In this document: positions 1 through 13,792 of the stretch, piece by piece
Position numbering within the stretch: the stretch's first letter is position 1
Layout of the letters: every line of letters begins with the position of its first letter
Source of the DNA: Liolophura sinensis
Lineage: Eukaryota; Mollusca; Polyplacophora; Chitonida; Chitonidae
Reading direction: 5' to 3'
DNA length: 64,000 bases
Assembly (NCBI RefSeq): GCF_032854445.1
Contig: NC_088300.1
Location: forward strand, 66,006,984-66,070,983
Notes under the pieces: model-generated
Databases searched by the model: none
What the model saw: the letters and a program-made list of their open reading frames with translations, nothing else
Told to the model about the DNA's origin: nothing
Program-made: the position numbers and the translations under genes

Positions 1-470
1 TGATGGACGATTTCCCGGCGAACATTGTCACCATGGACCCGCTTCAGAGGTGACAGGCCACCATGGAAGTAACACCATGCACATGACCACATATGGACGC
101 ATTGCTGTTCACGCTATTGGCCCATTCCAGAAGTGATTGACCACCATGGATGTGACACAATAAACACGACAATATGAACATATTGCTGAATTGATACTAT
201 GGACCAACTCCGAAAACGATTGCCCACCATGGAAGTGACACTATGGTAATGGCCACATGGACGCATTTGCTGAGTTGACACCGTGGAGTCGTGAACCCAC
301 CCAGTGCACAGCTGACATATATTGCAATTATTTTTATCACCATTGATGTAAACATATCCGAGCAAACATGGTGATGGTTCCCCAACGGAGTTGGCACGAA
401 AGACTTTAAGCAGAAGTGGCATGCCCAATAGGGAGTGAGACTATGGACTTCAAGCAGATGTGACACTGTG
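1..470. repeat. Degenerate 83-bp minisatellite
   Basis: CCACCATGGA starts at 58, 141 and 224, exactly 83 bp apart, with shared downstream ATGGACGCATTGCTG-like segments. Copies decay after about 300. The open frames here are by-products. Confidence 0.7.
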
Positions 471-1228
471 GCACAAACACCATTGATGCAGACTGAACAC
501 CAAAGGTTGTGATGTACTCCGGTTCCTCGTGCGTGTTCAAAGACAAGAATCAGCAGTGATGCTGATGGTGTATTGTGATGCTGTGATGAACGAATACTCT
601 GTATCCAGTTGTTTTTAATTAAGGTGAAGCCAGAGGTAAAATAAGTGACAGACGAGCAGACTACCGAGTGATAGGTATCACTAACCTGGTATAAACAAAG
701 CTTGATAGATGTACTTTTGAAGTTGTATGGAAATATCTTACGTTGGAGATTTTAACAGGCCACGAATTGCGCCCGCAAGATCTGAACTGATGTGTCAGGT
801 AGTCTCGTCTGTAAGTCCTTTCATTATCATTCGCCATGATTCTGATAATATTTCCACTATTAGTCGAATCGTATGTTCACAATTGGTCATGGGAGTGAAA
901 TTGGTTTTTATGTGAATAAAAAAAGGAAAGAAAACAAAGCGATGTTCATAAACCAGAATACTGATAGATATGTTGCGCTCTGTTCTTCACAGCCAATAAA
1001 ACTAACAAATTCAAGAATGATGGGAGTCCCTCTTTGTTTTTATTCAATTAACTTCAGATTTCATTCCTTAAACGGTTTTGTGAATTCATTTAGTAATGTT
1101 TGCAAGCCAGAATGATCCGAACCCGGTTTTATTCGATGTCACTGGTATACAACTTACACGTATACAGACAGGAAAGAAGAAAACTGTCTTAGTTACTGTG
1201 GAACCCTGTATCGTATCCAGTCATGTAG

Positions 1229-1567
1229 AGTTTCACTCGCTGAGAGGAGTCCGCTTCGAGAGCGGTAGATCCTGGGTCGAGTCACACATAAGACTTTAAA
1301 AGAGGAAGTTGTAACTTCCTCGCTTGGCGTTAAGCATGACGGGGATATTGCAACAACTGGTTGACCCGTATCAGTATAATGGCTTGGGCGCGGCGGCTTA
1401 CTTGCCTTTGGTAATTCGTCTCAGTGAAGCAGCACTGGACAAAAGAGCGGTGGAAATCTGTCCAGCAACAAGGAGGCACATTACATGCACTCTAAGGATT
1501 CCTTTGCCGTCATATAACTGGAAAAATTGTTAAGTACGACGTTAAACCCCAAGCACTCACTCTCTCT
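1229..1567 (+). mobile_element. tRNA-derived SINE, family A
   Basis: The element has a degraded tRNA-like head (box B near GGGTCGAGTCAC), the body GGTTGACCCGTATCAGTATA, and the 3' end GTTAAACCCCAAGCACTCAC with a CTCTCT tail. I recall this family from molluscan DNA. The 69-codon ORF over it is not a gene. Confidence 0.75.
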
Positions 1568-1889
1568 GGGAGGAGGACATCTCCTTTACCAGAAAGGGCG
1601 CGAGTTCAAATTCAGCTCCAGTCGATCGAATTAAGCCTTTGCGTCAGGTATCAGCGGTAGAACCGTGTCCATCGCCCAATATCATAGTGATTTTAGTCGT
1701 ATATGTGAAATAGATTGTAGATGATACGAAAAGTTCATTCCTGGTAGAGAAATGTTTTACTTGAAATAATAAAGATCTATCAACCATGACAATTGCTAAT
1801 AATAGGTGAACGTGTCTTTGACAGGGGCTTGCTGTGGTTTCGTCAGAAGTTACACTAATGGCATATCCCCTTGAAGGATAAAAACTCCA

Positions 1890-2169
1890 GTCAAATAGAG
1901 AAATAAATTCATTCCTAAAAGAGAAGAGAATTAGCTGTGAATGGAACAGTTTCATCGAACCTTGATGTACATATACCAATCATCGCAATGGAGGTTATAC
2001 GTGGATGCAGTCCCACGTGTCGTTTGACACGTCAAATAAATAAATTCCTGAAAGCCAAGAGAACTGGCTGTGAATAGAACAGTTCTACATGGCCTTGATA
2101 TACGAGAGTTATATTAACCGTCACAATAGAGGTTGTTAATACGTGGGCGCTGTTCAGGGCGTCGTTTGA
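1890..2169. repeat. Tandem duplication of about 140 bp
   Basis: Copy 1 (1890-2028) and copy 2 (2031-2169) each begin GTCAAATA and end CGTTTGAC. They share TAAATTC, AGAGAA, GGCTGTGAAT-like and ACAGTT segments. Confidence 0.7.
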
Positions 2170-2459
2170 CTGAGATCTCTCGTTTGGTTAGAGCTTTCAC
2201 GTGTGACGTATCTTCTTGGACGATTACACCGAAGACGAATGTTACAAAGCACAAGCTGAAGAGCACCCATATCATTTGACTCAATGACCCATGCTGGTAG
2301 AGATAGCGCAGGCCTGTCATTTTCATGCGCTTCTTCCAAATTCGTAGTGTTTATTGCAACGCTTATATACCTGATGATACCGCGGCATAACTTTGAGGCC
2401 AATCTACAAATTCAGAATCAAGAGTAATGTGGTTTTAATTTTCTCTCCCCATGCTATGT

Positions 2460-5400
2460 GCGATATAACTATGACGAGATTTCCATTGACGGCGGTGAGA
2501 TGTTAACTGGCCCGGGTATCAGTCCATCAGCGCAGCCTGGGGCCGCCTTGGTAACTTGGTTACGCCATGGGTGGGGGCATGATGACGTTTTTACGAGGTT
2601 TGTGCCGCACACTTGTCAACCAGAAAGCCATACATCAATGTCGAGTTTGAGTCTACCCTATCGTATTTCCCCTGGAGTTCTGAGACAAAAGTTCTCATTA
2701 CCTAAGAGAACTTAGCACAGTTTTCTGTGTACCGATCCCACAACTGGCACTCTTAACATTGGTATCAGGTGATGATTGTGATGATAGGATAGATTTGAAG
2801 GAAATCTGATAACAGCAAACAAAAGTTGCCCTCCGCGCTGAGACACGTATCATTCCTGTTTGTCTTAATTCTTCCTTTTCCCTGTTACCACCATAACACT
2901 GTTGGTCTGTCGGGTGTTTGTCATTAAACAAATGAAGGTTATACTCTCATCTGGCCTTCGGTATAATTTCTTCGCCCAGTTAATTTGTAAGCGTGGAACT
3001 TATATGACATACACAGAATGATGACAATTTGTGACAATTTGTTTTGTATACCTGTATTAAAAAGCTTTAAAACTTTCTTAACTTTAAATGCCTACATCCA
3101 AATGTCCATTTTTTCTGAACTGACCATTTTCATTTTTTTCATTTGTGTATTCCTTGACTTCATTTATTTTATATAGTTCCACTAACAACAAGTGTAAGCG
3201 CCATACCGAGTCAGCTGGCATGGTTGCAGAGGATTGTGCACATTTCTGAAAATTCCTGACTGTTTTACTCCATTCTTTTTTGCGTTGTTTACTCAGTTCG
3301 GTAATTTATTTCTAAGACAATGAACTACTGTGAAAAACCGTCTGGCTCATGGGGAGGGGGCCAGTCTCGGTCAGGGGGATTTATTGTAACTAATCAAACG
3401 TTCTTGATGGATACTTTGACTTCTGTGTATTGCATAAATTATTAACAGGGGAAGGGCGTGATCCGCGCCTGACGTGTCTAGAAATTAGCCATTTCTAGGA
3501 CGCCATCTTGGTCGTCTCGAGCCCCACCTCGCCATTGCCGTCACAACAAGACGACAAAGAAAATTGATCTGTATGCAGAGTGAATTGATTTAATGGCATT
3601 TGTCAGTTCAAGGTGTTACCGTTTGCAAATATTTGACGTTTTCTCTTGTATTTCTGATGGTGAGGTTAGGGAACCAGCTGGATTGGGGACCACCGTCTTT
3701 GGCAAATAATCGGCCAACTCTGCATGTTGACTTAACATACGGTAAACAAGGCGTTGATATGCACAACCGCTTTGTTCTTAAGGGCTACTTAATAGACAGT
3801 TACCCTATACCAGGTTTGTGAGATTTATTGCTTTTGTTGGCCCGTGGACCACACACGTGGGAGTTCTGAAGAACGACACGTGATTCCGAGCTTGAGCTAC
3901 ACAAATTGAAACAGAAATTCAATAACAGAGCACTGTACACGTAAGAGCAAAAGGCGTTACTTAGCGACTTCTAAGTCTAGCTCGCAGATTTTTTTCATTT
4001 AACTTTATATTGCTACAAAGCCAATTCTATGTCTGAAAATGCATTACAGTTTGAAGGAAATTTCCTCTTTTAACACTTTGATCAGTTTAGAAAACTACTA
4101 TAACTAAAGTCACGAAAGTTCTGAATGGTCGTTTTGCAAGACGCTTTTGAGAAACGTTAGTCATGTTCATTTGCATTGTTGTCATATTTATGAAATGTCA
4201 TGACAACACTGCTTTCTAGACAAGTGACATTTACTAAATTGTTATTTACTTCATTGCTTTTTTTTTATCCACTTATGTTGTTGTGAGCTGATAAAGGGGC
4301 CGTATTTCACCGGTTTTTGTGACCATTTGCCAGCTGTCACACTGCCGTTGCTGTTACTCTCCCGGGTGTAGTTCTGTATACAGATAGATTCATTTTGTCT
4401 AGAACTTTGCTTTTTAAAAGCATAATCGTTGTTATCACTGTACTGCACTGTTGTTTTATACGCGAAGAGGTTCTAATACTTTCGATAGACTTGTTAATCT
4501 GCTGTCTTAAAAATGTATCGCTGTGATATGACTGAAACAATGCAAATGTGGCTAAAATCGCACATTCTTAAAAAACACTTAAAAAATACTTTTTCAAAAT
4601 GTAGGAAATTGAATTTCATTTGATTTTGTTGGAAAGTGGAGATTTGAGAATGGGGCGGACTTAATTACAGCCATCTTTGTTTAAAAGGTATCCATATTTC
4701 CCTGTATGTATAGATATTTTAATTAAGGTGTTAACCTACCAAATGATTACAAATTCCAAATGTATATTGGTTAGCTCTCAGAAGTTCAAATTTTTTTCAG
4801 AAACCGTTGTTTACACTGAATGAATGAATAAATGTTGTTTAACGCTATATTAAAGTGCTCAATAAAATCTACCCAGGGGAGGTTTGCAACCCATGGTGTG
4901 ACCATGTAAACTGGTATGGTATATATAACCCTTCTGTGGCGACTGTATCCATGCAATTCAATACGTACTATTATGTATAAAATTATGAGTGGTATTATCA
5001 CGCTGTAGAAGAATTAATGAGTTTTACGAAACGACCAAAATATCAGGTGATAGAAAATTGCAATAGAGTTATGAATCTGAATGGTTCAATTCCTGGAATC
5101 TCTTACGGTAATTAAAGTATAACTTAAGTCATTCATCGTGCATTCAACTGTGTGTCATCCGCCGCAGGTTTTATTTTCTCGTATTCGGCTATGTTTAACA
5201 TCTTTGAGAGGCATTTACAAGTCGAGTTGCATAACATAACGAGATACAGGGATAACAACTTCTGTTTACTTGGCAGCGACGTTTCGATTTAGATACTAAT
5301 ACTGTTTTCAAGCATGATATGTATAAAATACTATGTTCAAAACGAATTAAGGCGTACATCTGCACCATCCAAGGATTCTTGAATGCTTCAGCAATCTACA

Positions 5401-7400
5401 TTATACATATAAATTGTAGACCTCAGTCGTTTAATACTCCGTCATATAATAGTTGTAAGTAGGCCTATATGTATAGATTTGGGGATGTGACTATTAAAAC
5501 AAAATGTAAGGTATATTTAAGGAAAAATGACATTGTGATTTTTTTTCTAGCAGAGACACAGCAAATATGGCCGAGGCATGTTCACATTTTACAATTTTTG
5601 ACAAAACGTGATAAACCAGTGTATACCGTTTTTAGAAATATCGAATACGGTTTTATACTTCCGTTCAGCACGATTAGGATGTTGTATTCCAGTTTGGTGA
5701 TTTTTTCAGTCTTTATGCCCTGATTTTGTTGGCAGCAAAACTCAAGTTAGGTTGTTTTGATTGCGGTTTTACGTCATCAGTTATAATTTTGTCTGTATAT
5801 ACATAATTGTGTATACATATACCAAACGACAAGCGGTTGAGAAGTTACTGGTGTGTGATGAGATGAACCTCTAATTCATTCATCAATTTATGTTGTAAAA
5901 GTTTAACACTCCAAAAACCATACACTTGACAAATTGCACACATGTCCCTCTTGCAGCGTTACAAAAATCAAAATATTTAGTTTCGAAAAGAAACTGTGCG
6001 AACAGGCCTCTTAAACATGAAGGGCAGATGATCTGTGCTGATTCCGGTTCCGTCAGCAAGCGGATATGAGGTCACGACCCTGTCTATCATGCGCGAACAA
6101 CGTTTGACGCACGCGTACTTAACGTTCATCGCACGCCTTTTGGGAGGTCAGAGGTTATCCTGTTATCCACAACAGTGTTTGGCGAGGGGTTTAAGCTGCA
6201 CTGCGTGCCAGCTACACCAATTATGGAAAATGACACCCATGTAATTGGGCGTATGAAAAGTCGCCGGGTGATCCCACCAGCCAATGTCATATCATGATTG
6301 AACACTTTTTTACCATCTTATACATTTTTCCGTTTCATAAATTTCTGCGAGGGTTGTATGGAAAAAAGGGCGCACGGAATAAATTAAATGTAACACGAAT
6401 TCTGACTCGCACGTCTACAATGTCACCGAGGCGGGCATCTGATTAATAATATTGAAATAAAACTGGAATTCAGCCGTGAAAGAATGAATCTAAAATTAAA
6501 CAGGTTTGGTAATAATTCTGCATGGTATGACGTTGTTAACCTCTAGCCCTGAACGACGGCGAGCTGTTGTTTGATTGGCTGTTTGTGGAATTGGGAAAGC
6601 AGAGCATGTGGTGTCATTTCCTCATTTTTATCTCTAATTAGCTCACTATGATGTTGACTTAATTTGTAAAGCTATTTGAGGATAAAGGCACATTGTCTGT
6701 TTCTCCTGTCCTATACAACCGTGGATACATGGGCTTTTACTAATTTGCCTGCGGTGATTCTCTATACTTTGTGAATGCAAAGTACAGGTACTTTGAAATT
6801 GAAGTAAGACACGAACCTCAAAAATGAAGACCATTTCGACAATATAGTTCACAACCACAAAAGTTAAGGCTAAACACAATCACCAAGAACTCCTTAAAGG
6901 ATATGCGTCTATTTTAGCTCAGGAATTTTGTCGGATATTTATCAAGGTACAATGGTTTCCTCGGCCTTTTTCCGGTTTCCTCCGACCGTTTATCTGATTG
7001 ATGTCGTACGCAGGAGTCTGATATGTTTTAATCAGCACTTCTTGTCGCCATATATTCGCTTAAACTGTCTGATATTTACACCGAAACCATATAGATTTGT
7101 TCCAGTTATATTATATTATTTTACAGAATTCATGCGTACTTAAAATCTCATCGAAGAAGGTATGTCTTTTTCCTTTTCATTTCCTTTGCTGAAATCTTGT
7201 TGATATTTCCCGTAATAGTTGTATGTCCGTCAGTTCGAAAAATGAAAAGTATTATTGAGTTTTATACATAATGTACTAAAACTTCCGGTTCCCTCCTCCA
7301 ATACAACTACATGTACATGTACAATCCCCATCTTAGAAGTGAAATAATCTTTAGAATGCACGACGCCAAACAACAATCAAACAAATCTATATGTCTCATG
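2460..7400. other. No gene recognised
   Basis: AT-rich single-copy DNA with scattered short ORFs of no visible merit. A YY1-like GCCATCTTGG lies at about 3502, and a higher-complexity block at 6240-6640 is rich in TAAT cores. Nothing here is firm. Confidence 0.5.
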
Positions 7401-7404
7401 CTGT

Positions 7405-7560
7405 TTATATCACTATAGCCTTTCATCAATGAGGCCCCGTGTTCGAATTCAGCTCTTGGTAGTCCTGCTCCCGTCTAAGACCTATGCTTGTAGAATGGGG
7501 CACTGATTTACTTTGCTCTATACACTCGTTAACCTGCTCAGCATCATATTAGTGAAATAT
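7405..7560 (+). mobile_element. Decayed tRNA-like SINE
   Basis: A box-B-like GTGTTCGAATTC (about 7440) is followed by about 120 bp of SINE-like body. No clear tail or target duplication was found. Confidence 0.3.
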
Positions 7561-8782
7561 TTGGCTTGAATAGAACGAATGGGAATAAATGAAGTCTAAT
7601 AATATAATGTTAAAATATTCAACGAGGAAGTCGAGATTTTGTTATAAAGGCCAAATGAACACATTCGCCCACAGGCCTTTCCAAACTACAGCTCCATATA
7701 GTATAGGTTTATCTATTTACATATATACAAGTTCCAAAATGTACATGACCGTCACTCATCTACATCAAAGTAAGTGTAGCATTCTTCAGCCTTGGCGGAC
7801 AACTTGAGGCGCGGTAGAAACAAACATTCAGTCTTCTGTTAATTCTGATACAGGCGAAACCTAATACTGGCCGCCACTTAGAGCATTTTTTATATAAAAT
7901 TCAAAGTTAGCTCTATATTCTACACACATACAGACGGCGAGACAACTTTTTACCGTCTTAATTATACATGTGGATGTAGTTCAGTTTCGATATATATACT
8001 GAGAAACCTACACGAAAAAATATATAAGTAGAAGCGTATTAAAACTAAAATTAAAACATGTACATTTCAAACAGAAAACAGCAACATTTCATTGCCGTAT
8101 AATTATGTATATGGTACATCTACAATATATCATTGTCACAATGAGAGATTGTGGAATATTATAAAGGGGTTTATTCTAAAAGATCAAACATAAAATGTTT
8201 CAAATAAAAACAGTAAAATACTTAATATTCAAGGAAGTATTTAATAGGTATAGACTCTTACGAAAAATTAATGCAAACGTAAACATAAAATTAATGAAAA
8301 ACTGTTAAAGCTTGTTAAGACACCTAAAAACAATTGCAAGTAAAACGAACACGGACTATATAGACTTCGATGAAAATTCTCAATACTTATTTTGACAAGG
8401 ATTCATGTGTTTCAGTCGTTTGACTAAATACATGTAATATTTTTCGGTTTGTTGTAGGTCCTCTTCGGAAACCACCATTTCGTTTATATATCAAGACATT
8501 TTCACAGTCTTTTTTCGAAAAAAAAATACAAGAACACACCTTGTCTAAATTTGATCAAGATAACGGTAATACTAGTATTTACTCAGCTGTACCCTGTACG
8601 ATTTTTTACCGCACCCTGTGCGAGATAAGCTGATAAGACAGTGGTATACGGAACGGGGTATACATGACTGGACTGTACACATAAAGCTATATTATTCCTC
8701 GAACGGGAAAGAGGTACTCGTTTTACATGTATAAACAGCATAATATTTTAGCATACAGCTATACCCTATATCGAAAAGGATT

Positions 8783-8788
8783 TTTATT
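8783..8788 (-). terminator. Candidate poly(A) signal for CXorf65-like gene
   Basis: An AATAAA hexamer on the minus strand lies 335 bp past the stop codon. A second hexamer at 8918-8923 is closer to the stop. Either could direct cleavage; the hexamer is common in AT-rich DNA. Confidence 0.35.
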
Positions 8789-9122
8789 TTATGTTTGTGT
8801 CGTGCAAGAACCGCATGTAGAGGTATAACCATTTATAATTCCACATATGGGGGTAGATCTCCGAGCGCATGCATGCACCCCGCCATACACACATCTGCAC
8901 ACGAATTTGGTCGTGCTTTTATTTTTAACCGCTTGCTCGAAGTTGAAGGTTCTACTCATCTTGATAGCACAGTCCTTTCTAACTTTTGATTGGAGCGGTG
9001 TTTTACATCCCACTACTTCCACGGAATTCCGAATGGTACTGTCTGGGACACGGCCATCTTGACTCTTCCTGGTCGCTTCATATTGTTCGATATATATACA
9101 TGTCTCTCTATACATCACTTTT

Positions 9123-9451
9123 TCATCGACGCCTTGCCGTTGTACTTGTTTTCACCACTCCTTTCCTCGATTTCAGGCCCATTCGACCAGCCGGACTGGG
9201 CGATTTGTTCGCCGATTTCCGCGTCTTTTTCTTGTCCACCTCTTGAACGTGGACTGTGTACTGTGGGAAGAGTTCCGCGAATTTCTCCAGAAGAGGCGTG
9301 TACGTGAAACGCTGTTCGGGTGGGGAGGGAGCCCGTGCGTCTGTGCTGTCCACTGCCACAGGCTCCTTCATCACCAGGATATACGTACCGTGCGATACCA
9401 AATGCTTTGTGGCATAATCGAATTTATGAGTGTCTAGTTCCTTTACCAGAC
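9123..9451 (-). CDS. Exon 2 of CXorf65-like gene (terminal)
   Basis: The exon opens after a polypyrimidine tract and CAG acceptor (TTTTTTCAG|GTCTGG). It completes the split Gly codon, runs 108 codons and stops at TGA (9125-9123). It begins LVKELDTHKFDYATKHL, carries TYILV, then a Pro/Ser linker, FTYTPLL and a basic tail. It is a terminal exon; AATAAA signals on the minus strand lie downstream at 8918-8923 and 8783-8788. Confidence 0.88.
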
Positions 9452-12400
9452 CTGAAAAAAAGAAGAGAGAAAAATGATAATATAGTAAAGGACTTACAAC
9501 ATACAGTGAGTAAAACAAGAGCAGCGACGACAGAGTGATAGTCGGCAAATGGCCACACGCAACCGATGAAATACACCCTCGTCAATTTATCTCAGATAGG
9601 GTTTTATTCTAACTCTTCACATAAATCCTTAAACAATAGTAAATTGCACGCCCCAGAGCACCATAGCTTAAGCAGAATTAAAAGTCCCATTTAATATACT
9701 GAACAAAAAAGTGAAATATTAGGTTCGAACTGTGAGTGCCCGGAATGAGTCTTAATTGCTCGGTTACATCAGTTTTTAACCGTCTGTCACTCTGTACTTT
9801 ACGTATGATGAATTTGAGAACAATGGACTCCTGGACAGCACACCCACTGGTTCGATATTGTCATTTTATTGGCAGCATTTATCTGTGGTTCTTTATGTGA
9901 TATTGATCTCATCGCTTGTCGACCACCAGACATTCATCCGTCTCTATGTAAGTATCTATACTGTGTGACCGACATGTCCATGCATGTAGTCTGACCAGAC
10001 CACAGCCTCGATATGTCTCTGCATCATCTGGTTGGACAACATTTTGTAACTGGGTGTTTGCTCCATGGAATGTTTTCCGTCATGCTAGCAGAGCGGTAAC
10101 CTGTGGTTGTATACGTCATAGCTATTGCAGTGTATACGATGGTTGTGTACCATGCGTTATACTGCCATTCATGAAAACTATTGCAATAATTGCTTCACGT
10201 GCGTATTGCTTGAGCTATTGCCATCCATGTGATTGGAGACGGTGTCATGGTTTACAGTCATTCTTGCCGTGTTTGGTGGTTGTGATACATGGTTTACTGT
10301 TGTTTTCGGTAAGTTGGCTAGTGCCACCCGATACACGCAGTGTAACTGGTGATAGAATGTTTAAGTTACGTCATTAGACTTCCTGACACTCGAACGATTA
10401 ATGGCGTATTCACAAAGCTACTGGTATGGTTTAATAATCACCGGCATATTTAGGATTAATTTAGACAAGAAGAATAAGAATCCAATCTAATTTTGTAATG
10501 AACAGGTTTCGATATTTTTCAAATATAAATATCCTGCAGAAGTTCACGTATTTTTCTAACTTAGCAAGTCGTTTGAGGTTTGTGAAGTCAGTTCCTTGCG
10601 TATGTAATTGCAGATTTTCATGGGAGGGAGCAAGTGTATGGCCTAAATCCAGTCTGTGTTCATCCCAAAACATTTTAATGAAAAACTCATAACACAGGTT
10701 AGTATGTCATTCAAACAAATTGAGCAAAACATGTAGGCCCCAAGGATGAATAGACGGACTATATACTGCATGCATGTGTATATTATGCAATATAGGTGTA
10801 ACTGTGTATCGCTATCCTTTCCTAAAGCTTCGATTTAGCATTTATTTGTAAAAATGGGATTTTACGTACCCTAATGGTGTTTCCATTCTCGTAACAAAAA
10901 AGAAAAACAGTTGCGGACACCTGCATTACGTGATAGGTCTGACCATCAAGTTCCGCTATATGGGACAGTACAAAGATCTTACAGATCATACGTCCTCATC
11001 TTAAGCGTCCCGTCGGTAAGGCATAACCATTTTATGATCGCAAGCTTTAAAGATTTCGATTTGTATCAAATTAATGGATCAGTTAAAAAGAATCCGTTTA
11101 GGAGCAGTATGTGGGGCACCTGGCTGGAAAAAAACTTTCAGAGGAGGGGAAAAAAACATGATTCCTGCGCATAGCGGTATAGTGTATATTAGTGCAGTGA
11201 ATTGTCTTGGATCGAAATTTTATCTCCCCTCGAAATTACGTTCTGACACTTTCCAACGGTACAATTTCACGCCAATCCACGCCAAGGTAATGGACGCCCG
11301 ATAAGGCGGTTTTTCTAGATCGATTTTTTCTCTCAATATCGATACAAGTGTTACAAAGCCAGTCGTTGTTCGGGTCATCAGCAATGGGGAACGAAGACTG
11401 GACGGTATCAATTTCACGATATGAATGCAAATGATTGCCTTTGTGGCGGGCTAGAGCGACTAAGGGTATAGAGGGTCCAGGGTTGGAGACGGGAGCAGTT
11501 CAATATGGTCTTATATTGACAAGGACTGTAGCATCGACCTGGCCCTAGACCACAAGCTCCCCCCAGAACAATACATAATGACATTCACATAGCGATCGAT
11601 CCCAGCAGCTACTCGGCAAATTGTCCGGATAAATGGATTACGCTAATCCCTATAACAACTAATTTCTAATATAGAGATTTGCCGGCTGTAGTATGTGAAC
11701 GTGAGTGGAGCCGTAACACGGCTGGACCCCACAGGCTGGAAGACCATGGTCCCTAGAGAACCGTCCCCAGTCATCGACCGACGACCTCACACCCAGAACC
11801 GTCATCGGATCGAGCTCGGGATTTCTTGTAAAATTGGGTTTAAGGCGATGTTTGAATGGAAAGACCTTTTGGACGGGGCAATTAAATTCGTATCAATCCC
11901 TGACTGCCAGATGAGCATCGATTTGAGGCATTTTTGTCCTGCGGTCCTTAACAATACCGCAGTCTGCGATGACGGAACCGTCCGCAGTAGTTGACGGAAC
12001 ATGCAACTCAGCAGGCCCAACTTTGTCAATCACAGCTTTCGATTATGCCTTGTAGTCCTGTAGTTAGCAATTCCAAAAGTTAATGGCAGCCCGCAAACTT
12101 TGGGGAAACTTACTTGGCATGATTTTAATCCAAGTCCATGTCAAATTAGCGTGTGGGAGTGGAACATGGGGCTTTTATATTTTGGTGCCGATGAGTGACG
12201 TGGAACTGGGTTTATAGCCTACATCAGTAGGCCTATGTCTAAGCCCACAGTCTCGCATTCTTCTTGTCAATTATACTACATGCGAACGCCAATATTCATT
12301 AATTTTACAGCTAACCACGATGGTAAAACATGCATTAAATGCAGTAATTCTGTCTGGCGTTTCTTCTGTTGTCTTACAAAACAGGAATTAACGTGCCCAC

Positions 12401-13716
12401 CCCACCCCCGGCTATTAACCCCTACTAAGACGATGGCACTATTTCGGCGCTTTTAGGAGTGATAAATACCCCCCCCCCCCAAAAAAAAGAAAAAAAAAAA
12501 CACCACTAAATCCAAGTTGAAAAAAAAAGAGTGCCAGCTAATGTTCGTACCATTAAAGGCCTGTTCTATATCCATTAGGCGACGACCAGAGAGCGGATTA
12601 GGGAAGCCCAGTTTCTTATGTAAGAATTAAAGTGTTAAACATGGGTATAGGATAGTCTGTCAGCTCTACTTCCAGACGCGTTATACAGTCGGGGTCTGCT
12701 TTCACACTTTTTCCAGGTTAATTTTTAAATAATCGGCCATTTGATTAAATTACGTCTAAGTGCAACCTTTCTTTGTCTAGGGTTTTTCAGGACGATACAT
12801 TTTTTTTTACCTGCACGTAGAGTGCAGAGGGAGGTCGCCTCAGCTTAGGGGCGGACGATCTAAATCCCATTAAAAGTAATCGAAAGGCTCTTTCCATGCG
12901 GCCAGGGTTAATGGATCTGACATTTTACCGACATTCAATATGACTTAAAAGAATCAGATTTCAGAAGTAATCAAATCTATATAGGTAGAGGACATAGTGT
13001 AATTGGGGGCATTGTGTAAGGTTGTGGGTTTGCCCAGGCCCGCTGGGCTGTGTCGGGGCAGTTGTCAACTCAGTTACGTCACACCCATCTATCTCCTTCT
13101 GCCACCCTCTGATGACATCTCGTTATTCATAGCTTAACAAGGCCACCTCACGAAAAGTGCGTATCTTCATTTTGCCTGCGCCGTGTTCTGCTTAGCTGGG
13201 TTTACTTGATATCGTGTGACAAAACACAACTGCAGAATACTATGCAGTAACCGTGTGTTAATTATAATGGAGACATTCATTATAAAAGGTCATATGTCTC
13301 TCAGAAACATGAATAACGGTTTTGCAATGCATGCAGGCAGGAGCTTTTCTGAATTCCTCTGTTTTGGAGGAATTCCTCGACTTTTTTTGCTAAAAGAAAC
13401 ATTTTATCAAATACTTCTAAATTAAGTTAGAAAGTGTTAAAAATAACAATATTGTGACAGGGATATTTTCCTTTTTTTCATCCCTTTGTGTCCCATCACT
13501 GATGCAGAAATTCATGTGTTTTTCAGTAACTGTTAAGAATTTTAAACACTACCATATGTGAAGAGGAAAGGCAGTTTTCCACCCCTGTATACTTTCCTGA
13601 TGTGTCCAGCTTCAGTTTACAAACGCGTATGCAGCAAAAAATACAAATCGACACAAAAGCGCCAGCTAATTTCCGTACCATCAAAAAGTAGATTCTGGAT
13701 AATAATTAGCTAATTG

Positions 13717-13792
<76 letters not shown>

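Noticed and set aside
10054-10377. 107-codon plus-strand ORF with a GTAAGT near its end
   Set aside because: The sequence is internally repetitive (GGTTGTG/GTATACG motifs) and the peptide looks random and Cys-rich.
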